Below, in pieces: positions 29,372 to 37,860 of a stretch of DNA of 64,000 bases. The translations under genes were made by a program, and so were the position numbers. The stretch is from Myxococcales bacterium (GTDB taxonomy: Bacteria; Myxococcota_A; Polyangia; Haliangiales; Haliangiaceae): NCBI GenBank assembly GCA_016706545.1, contig JADJJK010000003.1, positions 186,001 through 250,000 of the forward strand, read 5' to 3'. Position 1 is the first letter of the stretch, and each line of letters begins with the position of its first letter. Under the pieces are notes generated by a model that saw only the letters and a list, made by a program, of their open reading frames with translations, was not told where the DNA came from and searched no databases.

Positions 29372-30790
29372 GTGACGCCCGTGCAATGCACTCTGCCGCT
29401 CGATGGCTTTGCCGAACCGGTGACCATTCCAGGAACCTCCCCTGGAAACCAGGCGGCTAGTGGCCAGGGGAGCCGGCGGAGGCGCACCCCGGTCCAGGGC
29501 ACAGGTCAGCAGGGAGTGGCAGCGGCTGCGGCCCTGGCGGAGTCCATGCTGGCGGGGCCCACGGGCAAGGCGCATGGCGAGGCAGCCAAGGCAGCCGAGG
29601 CCGGCGGCCAGCTCGACGTCGCGAGGCCAGCGCCACAGGCGTCGGCCAGTGAACTTGCGGCCGAGAGCCCCGCGCCGGTGGTGGAGCTTACTGAGCCGCG
29701 CGCTGGGCGTGGACGAGGCAAGCGCGCGAACCGCGGCGCGGCCGTGTCCCTGGCTGGCGAGCCGGTGCTGGAGCCGGTGATGGATCGGGGCGCGACGACA
29801 GCGGACGCGAGCGAAGCCAAGAACGAAGCCAATAGCGAAGCCGTGCCGGCAGCGGCACGCGAGCTGGCGCTCACCGACGCGGCGCCAGCCGACGCGGCGC
29901 CTTTGACCTTGGGCGAGCAGCTCGCGAACATGCGCGTGGTGGTGTTTGACGTGGAGACCACGGGGACAGATCGCCGCAACGATCAGGTGATCGAGCTGGG
30001 CGTGCAGACCGGGCTCGATCAGCTCGCCAACGGGCGCACCTGGCGCTTCCGGCCGGACGTGCCAATCCACCCCGGGGCGCAGGCGGTCCACGGCATCTCC
30101 ATGGCGGAGCTGGAGGGGTGTCCGGCGTTTCGCGACTGCCTCGATGAGGTCGCCGCGGTGTTCGAGCGGGCCGAGGTCATCATCGGGTACAACATCGCCT
30201 TTGACATCGACATGCTGGCAGCGGAGTACGAGCGCGCCGGGCGAAAGCCGATCGACTTCTCCGGCAAGACGATCATTGATGCGTTCCGGCTCTGGCAGCA
30301 GTGCGAGCCGCGCAGCTTGCAGCACGCACACCAGCGCTTCGTCGGGGACCGCTTCACCGCGGCGCACAGCGCGTCGGCGGACGTCGCCGCCACCGGGCGG
30401 GTGCTGACCGGGATGCTGCGCGCCTTTGGGCTGGAGCAGCAGGACTGGGTCGCCATCGCTGGGCTGTGCGATCCGCAGCGCGCCACCTGGATCGGCCCGA
30501 CCCGCCACCTGCGCTGGGAGAGCGGCGTGGTGACGCTTGGGTTTGGCAAGCACGCCGGCGCCGCGCTGCACAAGGTCGCGCACGGTCCGGACCGCAGCTT
30601 CCTGCGCTGGGTCCTTGACCGGGACTTTCCTCCGCACGTGGTGGAGATCTGCCGCGCGGCGCTCGAGCTGGCGTCGCGGGTCGCGCAAGCAGAGGACGTC
30701 GCGGAGCCAATCTCCGCCTGGGTGCGTGAGCGTTTTGGCGCGCCGAGCGCGGCGTCGGCGGCGCCTGCGGCCTTGAGCGCGGCGAGCTGA
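29372..30790 (+). CDS. DEDDh 3'-5' exonuclease with C-terminal DUF3820-like domain
   Basis: The catalytic domain (about residues 188-345 from GTG 29372) carries all exonuclease motifs: FDVETTG (Exo I, Asp and Glu), AFDIDML (Exo II, Asp), and HSASADVAAT (Exo III epsilon, His and Asp). The C-terminal segment GVVTLGFGKHAGAALHKVA ... FLRWVLDRDFPPHVVEI resembles the small DUF3820 domain often appended to DnaQ-like nucleases. The N-terminal about 185 residues are Ala/Glu low complexity and make the start uncertain: GTG 29372 follows a GGGGGGAG site, and a shorter start at ATG 29931 directly before the nuclease is possible. Likely a proofreading or DNA-repair trimming enzyme. Confidence 0.85.
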   Translation: MTPVQCTLPLDGFAEPVTIPGTSPGNQAASGQGSRRRRTPVQGTGQQGVAAAAALAESMLAGPTGKAHGEAAKAAEAGGQLDVARPAPQASASELAAESPAPVVELTEPRAGRGRGKRANRGAAVSLAGEPVLEPVMDRGATTADASEAKNEANSEAVPAAARELALTDAAPADAAPLTLGEQLANMRVVVFDVETTGTDRRNDQVIELGVQTGLDQLANGRTWRFRPDVPIHPGAQAVHGISMAELEGCPAFRDCLDEVAAVFERAEVIIGYNIAFDIDMLAAEYERAGRKPIDFSGKTIIDAFRLWQQCEPRSLQHAHQRFVGDRFTAAHSASADVAATGRVLTGMLRAFGLEQQDWVAIAGLCDPQRATWIGPTRHLRWESGVVTLGFGKHAGAALHKVAHGPDRSFLRWVLDRDFPPHVVEICRAALELASRVAQAEDVAEPISAWVRERFGAPSAASAAPAALSAAS

Positions 30791-30881
30791 CGCTCGGGCG
30801 CCGCGGCCGGCGGGCCAAAGAGATGCTCTCATGATCCTACACATCATGCACGCAGATCGCCGCCGACGAGCCTGACCCACC

Positions 30882-31020
30882 ATGTGTGACCCGACCACCG
30901 TGCTTGGCACGAACCACTGTGCTCGACTTCGGCCACCGTGCCAGGCACGACCACTGTGCTCGACTTCGGCCACCGTGCTTGACCCAACCACCGTGCTCGA
31001 CCCAACCACCGTGCTGGGCC
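30882..31020. repeat. Degenerate 18-bp tandem repeat array
   Basis: The unit CCCAACCACCGTGCTCGA recurs 3-4 times with substitutions at the right side (about 30970-31020). At left, a longer word (CCACTGTGCTCGACTTCGG plus CCACCGTGC) is duplicated. The minus-strand frame would encode VGSSTV-like repeats, but no plausible gene contains it. Confidence 0.6.
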
Positions 31021-31298
31021 TACCCACCGCCCACGCGCTCACCCTTGTCGCTCAACTAGCGATCCGTTCCGGGTTCTGGGTTCTGGGTCAAAACCAAAAA
31101 AACTCAGGGTTCTGAAAACAGCAGGGGCTGTGCGGCGGTGTGGAGAGGCGCGCCGCCCTCCCAGGCACGCCTGCTGCACCGGGCCCTCCTGCGCCTCTCC
31201 AAGGGCTGTGGTCAACCGCGTCGCTCGCGCGCATTCCCACCTGCCCGGCTCGATGGGCGCGGTTGTCCATAGCCCGACACCGTCCACAGCTCCGGGGC

Positions 31299-31355
31299 TT
31301 CCGCGGAAACGCGCTGCGACTTAGATCACGCCACGTTTCCGCGGAGGTTTCCGCG
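31299..31355. repeat. TTCCGCGGAA palindromes upstream of the HNH gene
   Basis: TTCCGCGGAA at 31299-31308, TTCCGCGGA at 31337-31345 and GGTTTCCGCG at 31346-31355. The same palindrome recurs inside the gene at 32259-32268 and 32301-32310, with a variant CTCCGCGGAG at 32238-32247. They may be nuclease recognition sites, operators or a mobile sequence motif. Confidence 0.7.
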
Positions 31356-31641
31356 ATCTCGATCTCGGCTTTGATTCTCTGCTCGCTCGCGTCCGCCGAC
31401 CGGACACATTCGACAACTCACGATCTGCTATCCAATATCCATCTCAAACATAGACATTCTTCTTGACACATCCCGCGCCCGGCCACCCGCATGGCCGTCA
31501 ACTCGCCGCGATCTCTTCCCCCGCGGCCCCAACGCGCGCTGCATGCCCCTTCTACCTGCGCACTCCACGAAATTTCGCGCCGCCTGCGTTTCCTCGGCAC
31601 CTGACGCGAGCCAGGCGCCAAGTCCGGCGCCGAAATTCGCC

Positions 31642-33498
31642 ATGTTACAAGAACGCATGAGCGAGCCTCTCTCCGTCGAGGAAGTTCAAGCCCTCGGCGA
31701 ACACATCGCCGAGCAAGCCGTTCACCTGGACGCCGCCATGCACCGTCTGCTCGCCGACCTGCGGACGTTCGACGCGGCCGGCGGCTGGCACCGCCAGGGC
31801 TTTGGCACCTGCGCCCACTGGCTGAGCTGGCGCGTGGGCTGGGATCTTGGCACCGCGCGCGAGCACCTGCGCGTGGCCAGAGCGCTGCATACCTTGCCGC
31901 TCGTATCAGAGGCATTGTCCGCGGGGAAGATCTCGTATTCCAAGACTCGTGCCATCACTCGCGTGGCCACGGCCGCCACCGAAGCGGTGCTCCTGGGCTA
32001 TGCGCAGCACTGCACCGCCAGCCAGCTCGAGACCGTGTGCCGCAAGGTCGGCGTGCTCGGCGCCGACGCCGCCAGCCGAGCCGCGCGCCCGCACGACAGC
32101 GAGCGCTACGTGGCGCACACGCCGACGACCTCTGGCATGGTGTGCGTCAAGGCGTGCCTGCGCCCCGACGAGGCCGCGCTGCTCTTGAAAGTGCTGCAGC
32201 AAGCTGCGGTGGACTGCACGCGCGAGCCGGCAGACGTCTCCGCGGAGGGTGCTGACGTTTCCGCGGAAGCGCAGGCACCTGCCGAGCGATCGGCTGACGT
32301 TTCCGCGGAAGCGCAGCGCTCTTCCACCACCACCACCACTGCGCGCCGCCCGTACAACCGCGCCGATGGCCTGATGGCCCTGGTTCACGCCTACGCGCGC
32401 GGCAGCAGCGCCGAGCGTTCTCCCGTCGAGCTGATCGTCACCGTCCCCGTTGCGCTGCTGCAGCAAACCGCCGCGACTACCGACTCAGCCACCGGCACCT
32501 CCGACTCCGCCGCCGACATCTCCTCCACCACCGCTGTAGCCATCGCGCCCGCCACCTTCACCGACCGTGGCGCCTCGCTGCCGGTGGCACTCACCGTCGA
32601 GACCGACCATGCACTCTCTCCGCAGACCACCCGGCGCCTGGCCTGCGACTGCGGCCTGGTCGTCGCCACCGTCACCGCAGCTACCGCCATCGCCGCCGCC
32701 CCACTCTCCATCGGCCGCAAGACCCGCACCATCCCCGCCGCCCTCAAGCGCGCCTTGCTCTTGCGCGACCGCACCTGCCGCTTCCCCGGCTGCGATCACC
32801 GCCTCTTCCTCGAGGGCCACCACCTGCAGCACTGGGCCGATGGCGGCGAGACCAATCTCGACAACCTGGCGCTGCTTTGCTCGCTGCACCACGCCTACGT
32901 CCACGAGCGCGGCTATCGCATCACGCAGTCCGCCACTGGCGCGCTCGCCTTCGAAGATCCGCAGGGCCGCGCCGTCGTCCCGCTGCCGCCGCGCCCGGCG
33001 CCGCCGCTGCTCGGCTGGCCCGCGATCCATGCCGCGCGCGCCGCCAACGCCGCCTTGCCGCTGACAGCCACCACCGGCCAGTGCCGCTGGCGCGGCGAGC
33101 GCGTCGATAGCTGGGACGCCGCCGCCACCATCACGCGCATCCAGCGCCGCGCCGACGCGGCGACCGCCCCTTCCGCTCCCACCGCGCCACCCACTGCAGC
33201 ACCAGCAGCATCCCCGCCGCCCGCATCCACCCGCACACCCTCACCACCCTCGCCCCCCTCACCACTCTCGTCACTCCCATCACGCCCATCTCTCGCCGAT
33301 CCCCCGCTCGACCCCGACGGCCTCCCCCTGCGCGGCCGATGGGACGACCTCGACCGCCACAGCGCCATCGAGCGCTGGGTCCTCGCCGAGATGGAGGCTA
33401 CCGGCGTCGACCCGCTCTCCATCGGCCGCCCCTTGCCGGACCACCTGCAGCACCCGTCGCAGCGTCCGTCACAGCGCCCGTCGCCGCGCCGGTCGTAA
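31642..33498 (+). CDS. DUF222 / HNH endonuclease (13E12-repeat type)
   Basis: A 618-aa protein. The N-terminal DUF222 helical domain (about 1-270) contains the family's LADLRTFDAAGGWHRQG, CAHWLSWRVGWDLGTAREHLRVARAL, LPLVSEALSAGKISYSKTRAITRVA segments. It is interrupted at about 200-225 by three ADVSAE units encoded by TTCCGCGGAA-type palindromes. The HNH nuclease motif follows (about 378-415): CRFPGCDH ... LEGHHLQHWADGGETNLDNLALLCSLHH, with four metal/catalytic positions intact. The C-terminus is Pro/Ser/Ala-rich with GRWDDLDRHSAIERW. Members are frequently multicopy and mobile-like in actinobacteria and some myxobacteria; biological role is unknown. ATG 31657 is an alternative start. Confidence 0.9.
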   Translation: MLQERMSEPLSVEEVQALGEHIAEQAVHLDAAMHRLLADLRTFDAAGGWHRQGFGTCAHWLSWRVGWDLGTAREHLRVARALHTLPLVSEALSAGKISYSKTRAITRVATAATEAVLLGYAQHCTASQLETVCRKVGVLGADAASRAARPHDSERYVAHTPTTSGMVCVKACLRPDEAALLLKVLQQAAVDCTREPADVSAEGADVSAEAQAPAERSADVSAEAQRSSTTTTTARRPYNRADGLMALVHAYARGSSAERSPVELIVTVPVALLQQTAATTDSATGTSDSAADISSTTAVAIAPATFTDRGASLPVALTVETDHALSPQTTRRLACDCGLVVATVTAATAIAAAPLSIGRKTRTIPAALKRALLLRDRTCRFPGCDHRLFLEGHHLQHWADGGETNLDNLALLCSLHHAYVHERGYRITQSATGALAFEDPQGRAVVPLPPRPAPPLLGWPAIHAARAANAALPLTATTGQCRWRGERVDSWDAAATITRIQRRADAATAPSAPTAPPTAAPAASPPPASTRTPSPPSPPSPLSSLPSRPSLADPPLDPDGLPLRGRWDDLDRHSAIERWVLAEMEATGVDPLSIGRPLPDHLQHPSQRPSQRPSPRRS

Positions 33499-33646
33499 CA
33501 TCCGTCGTAACGTCCGTCGAAACATCCGCCTACCTCGCGCCAGGAGGGAGATAGCTCTCGGCTAGAGAGATGCTAGTGATGTCAGCGATGCCTGCGATGC
33601 CTGCGATGCCTGCGTTGTCTGCGTTGTCCCGGGGCGACGAGTCGTG

Positions 33647-34042
33647 ATGCCCGCGCCCGGCGCTGGCGGCGCGCTGCTGCTGGATGAGCGGCTCGACGCC
33701 GCGGGGCAGGCGCATCGCCTGGTGCTGCGACTTGCTGCCGCCCACGCTGAGCCCGCGCTCCTCCTGGAAGAGGATGGCGAGGTGCTGGGCGCGCTGTCCA
33801 CGCTCGCCGTGCGCACGGTCATGCAGCGGTATGGGCGAGCGCTCGACGCGGAGGTGCCGCTTGGAGGCGATTGCTTGCAGCTCGCAGGCGCGGTGCTGCG
33901 CCGGCTCCGGCACCGCGCCGCGGTGGACGCCATCGGTCGGGACTACCTGGTGTGGGACGAAGCAGGGCAGGATCCGCTGGCGGCGCTCTGCGCGGCGGTG
34001 GCGGCGCCGCTGCGGCACCTTGCAGCGGCGCGCCGGGGCTAG
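33647..34042 (+). CDS. Hypothetical protein next to the IS element
   Basis: A 131-aa protein of unknown family. The Ala/Leu/Glu-rich sequence has a plausible fold: RLVLRLAAAHAEPALLLEEDGEVLGALSTLAV, a second block with DAEVPLGGDCLQLAGAVLRRLRHRAAVDAIGRDYLVWDE, and a basic C-terminus. Start ATG 33647 (GTG 33644 also possible). Its TAG stop lies in the CTAG that borders the insertion sequence, so the element sits exactly at the gene's 3' end without truncating it. Confidence 0.55.
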   Translation: MPAPGAGGALLLDERLDAAGQAHRLVLRLAAAHAEPALLLEEDGEVLGALSTLAVRTVMQRYGRALDAEVPLGGDCLQLAGAVLRRLRHRAAVDAIGRDYLVWDEAGQDPLAALCAAVAAPLRHLAAARRG

Positions 34043-35650
34043 CTAGTTCCTGTCCCAGATTGCCTAACTGCGCGAGCCGAAGCGGAAATCCTCGGCGAAG
34101 ATTCCGGGAATAAAGCACCGGGCACCCGTGTCTCTTGGGTCCTTGACCCCCTGAAACGAGGCCCCGATGCGTCGCAGCGTACACGATCAGCTCGTGCTTG
34201 TCCCAGCTCCTTTCGGTCACGTCCACGTTCAGGGCTCAAGCGGTTCGCGATCGCTGATGCCCCGGGATTCGCGAGATGGGTGCAGGCCGACCTGCTTGCC
34301 GGTGGCATCGCCGCTGATCGCGGGCGCGATGGCATGAGTGGGAGCAGGTGCTGCGCGCGTTCGTGATCAAACAGGCTAACGGGTTCCAGCTACGGGCAGC
34401 TCCGTTCCACCTGGCTGACTCGCAGAGCTACCGTGCGTTCTGCCTCTCGGTTTCGCGGAGAAGCCTCGGAAGAAGTCGACGCTTCAGCGCAACATCAAGC
34501 TGGTTCGCCCCGAGACGCTCGAACGCGTGAATCGCGGACTCGTACGCTACGCGCAGGCGCAGGGCATCGAAGCGGCAACGGCTGCGTGGTGACTCGACCG
34601 TCATCAAAGCGGCGATCCACGAACCGACCGACTCGCGGTTTGCTGGTCGATTGCGTTCGCGTGCTGACGCGGCATCTTCGCGGTCCCGCAGTACATCGCG
34701 CTCGACTACGCAATCATCACCGCCGAGCGAAACGCCGGGCGCTCGCGATCAGCACGCCGCCAAGGCCGAACAACGTGTCCTGCTCTACCGCGACTCGTGA
34801 CGGTGTCGGGAACACCGTCACGTCGCCGTTGCCGTCGAGAAACTGGAGGACACTACCCGCGAGGCGTTCGAACAACACGAACTCGGCGCGCTCCGTGACG
34901 CACTCAACCACTTCGTCACGCTCGCCAGCGGGTGCTGGATCAGACCCGCCGCCGCGTGTTCGGCGGCGGACCGTACCCGCGTCCTCGAAGATCGTCTCAA
35001 TCTTCGAACCGCACACGGACATCATCCGCAAGGACTCGCGCCCTGGGCCACAAAGGTGTTCCTGACCGCCAGCGCCTCTGGGCTGATCGTCGACTGCGTG
35101 GTCGAGCGCGGGAATCCTACCGACTCGACCAAGGCTGCTGACGCTCGCCAAGCGCGCGAGGCACTCGGCACGGAGCAAGTGGTCTTCGGCTTCAGCTCGC
35201 GCAACAACCTGGACGGATCAAAGCACTCGGCATTCGCGACGTCGTCTTCAGCAAGTCTCCCGGCATCGCCATCAAGGAGATGATCAAACGCACCTGGCTC
35301 TACCAGCGGCTACGTCACTTCCGCGCCGGCATAAGGCATCATCTCGTTCCTCAAGCGCAGTTTCGGCTGGGACCGCTGTACCTGGCGCTCGTACGAGTCG
35401 TTTCGCGCGTACGTGGGGCTCGGTGCTTGCCGCCAACCTCATGATGCTCGCGACACATGCTCGCCTGACCGCCGCCTTGCTCGCGCTCGAGCGCCGCGTT
35501 TATGAGAGCGCGCCGTCGCGGCGTGGCCGACGCCGGACGACGCTGGTGGTTTCAGTGCACCAACGCGGGCGCGCCGCGCCGCCAGCTTAGGGTGTCGAAA
35601 CGGCGTTCTCCCGATTCTAGTCGAGAACGCCGATCTGGGATCCGAACTAG
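34043..35650 (+). mobile_element. Decayed ISNCY-like insertion sequence
   Basis: A 1608-bp element delimited by inverted ends: left CTAGTTC-CTG-TCCCAGAT (34043-34060), right ATCTGGGAT-CCG-AACTAG (35633-35650), 15 of 18 positions complementary. The flanks give a CTAG direct repeat (34039-34042 and 35651-35654), which may be the target duplication; because CTAG is also the terminal IR sequence, the true boundary is ambiguous. The interior carries one degenerate transposase gene. Transposase residues recall ISNCY (ISDol1/IS1202-type) elements; this is from family memory. Confidence 0.8.
34167..35590 (+). pseudogene. ISNCY-like transposase pseudogene
   Basis: Reading across frames reconstructs a DDE transposase. 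It begins at ATG 34167 with MRRSVHDQLVLVP; later segments are LRAFVIKQANGFQLRAAPFHLADSQSYRAFC, DSTVIKAAIHEPTDSR (first catalytic Asp), HTDIIRKD, KVFLTASASGLIVDCVVERGNPTDST (second Asp) and SFLKRSFGWDRCTWRSYESFRAYV. At 35331 the sequence reads GGCATA-AGGC where GGCATAGAAGGC would encode GIEG, so two bases containing the catalytic Glu codon are lost. Another frameshift follows near 35415 and others near 34225 and 34590. The gene cannot produce a working transposase. Confidence 0.8.
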
Positions 35651-35664
35651 CTAGCCCGGCTGGC

Positions 35665-35714
35665 GCGCTGCCCGAGGTCGCGCCTGGGTGCGCTGCCCGA
35701 GGTCGCGCCTGGGT
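35665..35714. repeat. Two tandem copies of a 25-bp repeat beside the IS
   Basis: GCGCTGCCCGAGGTCGCGCC plus five bases occurs at 35665-35689 and immediately again at 35690-35714, between the IS right end and the TPR lipoprotein gene. Confidence 0.8.
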
Positions 35715-35780
35715 GCGGTGTGGGGCTCAACGCATCGCAGCCGTTGCGGTGCGGCGGCGCGCGAGCGAAGCTGTGGGGAC

Positions 35781-37715
35781 ATGCCTTCGCTTTGCGAGCC
35801 TGCGGTCTTCCTGGTCACGACCTCCGCTGGGCGCACCGCCAGCTTCGCTGCGCGACCGACCCGCGGGGCGCTCGGCTGCGGCGCGCTCCTGGCTCGCCTG
35901 GCGCGCTTCGCGCTCCTCGCGCTCCTGGCGCTCCTGGTCGGGGCCTGCGGCGGGGCCTCCAACTCCCGGATCTCTGCGCTGGCGGAGGCGTTGCCTGCCA
36001 CGCTGGAGCCGGCGTCGATGGCGACCGGCGAGCCGCGGGTGGTGAAGGTGCGCGTGTGGGCAGACGCGGAGGCCCGCTTGCAGCCGAAGTGGAGGGATCA
36101 GATCCTCGAGCAGATCGACGCAGCCTCGCAGTTCTGGACGCCGCTCTTTGGTATCCGCATCGAGGTGGTCGGCGTGCGCTCGTGGGAGCGCAAGAGTGAG
36201 GGCCTGGCCGCGCTCGCCGAGCTCCGGCAGCTCGACGCCGGGACCGACGTGGCCTGGGTGCTTGGGTACCTTGGCCCCTATGGCCGGTCGAGCATCGCGC
36301 TGTCCGAGCTGGGGTTTGCCGAGCTGCTGGGCCGCCACCTGCTGGTGCGCGACTGGTCCCCGGTACCCGAGCTCGGCAAGCTGCGCGATGAGCTGGAAGG
36401 GCTCAGCGAGCCCGAGCGCGCCGAGGTGATCTCTGCCCACCGTCGGCACAAGCAGACGGTGGTGCTCTTGCACTACCTGCATCTGTCCGCGGGCGCGGTG
36501 GCCGAATCGGACGAGGCCTGGATCGGCAGCCGCGGCTACGCGCCGAGCGTGCGCACGGTGTCCGAGCGCACGCGGCAGCTCCTGGCGGTCTCGCTGCAGA
36601 GCCGGCTCGACGACGAGGACCCGGGCACCGCGGCGGCGCGGCTCATCGACGAGATCGAGCGCGCCGACGGACCGGGGTGGGTGGCCGCGGATCGAGACGA
36701 CATCGTGGCGCAGCTCAAGGGCATCGTCGAGCGGTCGCTCGTGGGCAAGGTGGCCCAAGACGTCCCGCGCGCGGCGGCGGAGCAATACGAGCGAGCGCGC
36801 GCGCTGGTCAAGAGCGGCAAGGCCACGGAGGCGCTGGGCGAGCTGGAGCCGCTGCTGGTGGCGTACCCGTCCAACGCGGCGTTGCACCAGCTTCGCTGCG
36901 AGATCATGCTGGCCAAGCCGGGCGTGTCCGATCCGGCCACGCAGTCCGCGTGTCAGCGAGCGAGCGAGCTGGCGCCCGGCGATCCACGGCCTGACATCGC
37001 GGTGGCGCGAGCGCACCTCGCGGCGGGCGCGCGAGATCAGGTGCGCGTCCGGCTCCTGGCTGCCACCGACAAGGCGCGGGCGATGGCGATGCCGGCCCAG
37101 GTCGCCGAGAGCATCGCTGAGATCTATCGCAGCATGGGCGCGCTGACCTGGACCGAGGAGGCGCTGGGGCTGGTGCCGCCAGCGCCAGGGCAAGCGGCCT
37201 CCCCCAGCGCGCAGTGGGCCGCCGGGACGCGGGCGCGCTACGGCGTGCCGCGCGGCGCGACGTTCGTCAGGCCGGAGCAGGAGGGCGAGCTGGTGGCGGC
37301 CATCCGCGCGGGGCTGGACGCGGTGTACGCCGACAAGTACGCCGAGGCGGACAAGCACCTGGCTGGCGCCAGCAAGCGCTGGCCCCAGGCGCCGGGTATC
37401 GCCGCGGTGCGCTGCGACCTGGCGCTGCGCCGCGAGCAGCTCGCCGAGGCGCGGCGGCAGTGCGCGCTGTCGCTGCGCGGCGACGACGGCCAGTCGTGGG
37501 CGCACTACCTGTCCGGGATCCTCGCGCTGCGCGGCCAGGGCGCGGCGGACACCGGGCGTGGCGTCACGCACCTGCGCCGCGCCATCGCGATCGATCCGGA
37601 CCTGGCACAAGCCTGGCGCGCCCTGGGCAAGGCGCTGGAGCGCGCCAAAGATCAGGCAGGGCTGGCGCAGGTCCGCGCGGACTACCAGGCGCGGTTCGGT
37701 CAGGTCCTTCCTTAG
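35781..37715 (+). CDS. TPR lipoprotein with degenerate metallopeptidase-like domain
   Basis: A 644-aa predicted lipoprotein. ATG 35781 leads to a long N-terminus whose hydrophobic core LARFALLALLALLVGAC ends in a lipobox Cys at residue 56. The mature N-terminal domain (about 75-250; VRVWADAEARLQPKWRDQILEQID, GIRIEVVGVRSW, GRHLLVRDW) resembles zinc-peptidase domains of myxobacterial lipoproteins that end in HELAHSLG. Here the equivalent reads HKQTVVLLHYLHLSAGAV, so the HExxH Glu and second His are absent. The C-terminal part (about 340-640) has TPR-like repeats (EALGELEPLLVAYPSNAALHQLRCEI; ADKHLAGASKRWPQAPGIAAVRCDLAL; HLRRAIAIDPDLAQAWRALGKALERA). Probably a non-catalytic assembly or binding protein. 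Confidence 0.75.
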   Translation: MPSLCEPAVFLVTTSAGRTASFAARPTRGALGCGALLARLARFALLALLALLVGACGGASNSRISALAEALPATLEPASMATGEPRVVKVRVWADAEARLQPKWRDQILEQIDAASQFWTPLFGIRIEVVGVRSWERKSEGLAALAELRQLDAGTDVAWVLGYLGPYGRSSIALSELGFAELLGRHLLVRDWSPVPELGKLRDELEGLSEPERAEVISAHRRHKQTVVLLHYLHLSAGAVAESDEAWIGSRGYAPSVRTVSERTRQLLAVSLQSRLDDEDPGTAAARLIDEIERADGPGWVAADRDDIVAQLKGIVERSLVGKVAQDVPRAAAEQYERARALVKSGKATEALGELEPLLVAYPSNAALHQLRCEIMLAKPGVSDPATQSACQRASELAPGDPRPDIAVARAHLAAGARDQVRVRLLAATDKARAMAMPAQVAESIAEIYRSMGALTWTEEALGLVPPAPGQAASPSAQWAAGTRARYGVPRGATFVRPEQEGELVAAIRAGLDAVYADKYAEADKHLAGASKRWPQAPGIAAVRCDLALRREQLAEARRQCALSLRGDDGQSWAHYLSGILALRGQGAADTGRGVTHLRRAIAIDPDLAQAWRALGKALERAKDQAGLAQVRADYQARFGQVLP

Positions 37716-37739
37716 CCTGTTGGGCAAAGCCCTCCAAAC

Positions 37740-37757
37740 GGGCGCACTCGCGCCCGG
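37740..37757 (+). terminator. Hairpin after the TPR lipoprotein gene
   Basis: CGGGCGC-ACTC-GCGCCCG is a perfect 7-bp stem with a 4-nt loop, starting 25 nt after the stop. No T run follows, so termination is only a possibility. Confidence 0.3.
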
Positions 37758-37860
37758 GCAGCGCCGCGCGGCCCCAGGCGACGTGAGCGAGTCCAGGGGG
37801 GCTTGGTCTGCGGCGGTCCGGGCCGCTGCGTGGCGCGCGCGGGCTCGGTATAGTGCAGGC

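Larger units (their letters stand above)
30791..31641. other. Repeat-rich intergenic region before the DUF222/HNH gene
   Basis: 850 bp with no supported gene. 30882-31020 is a degenerate tandem array; 31060-31110 holds three GGGTTCTG words and an AAAACC/AAAAAAA tract; 31299-31355 holds two TTCCGCGGA elements and a half-copy; 31568-31577 is the perfect palindrome CGAAATTTCG. The frame upstream of ATG 31642 stays open to 31543 but looks non-coding. Confidence 0.55.

Noticed and set aside
33572..33646. 25-codon leader ORF (MLVMSAMPAMPAMPA...) before the hypothetical gene
   Set aside because: It is made of a 9-bp repeat (GCGATGCCT) and has no clear ribosome site; the only support is a TGATG overlap with the next start.
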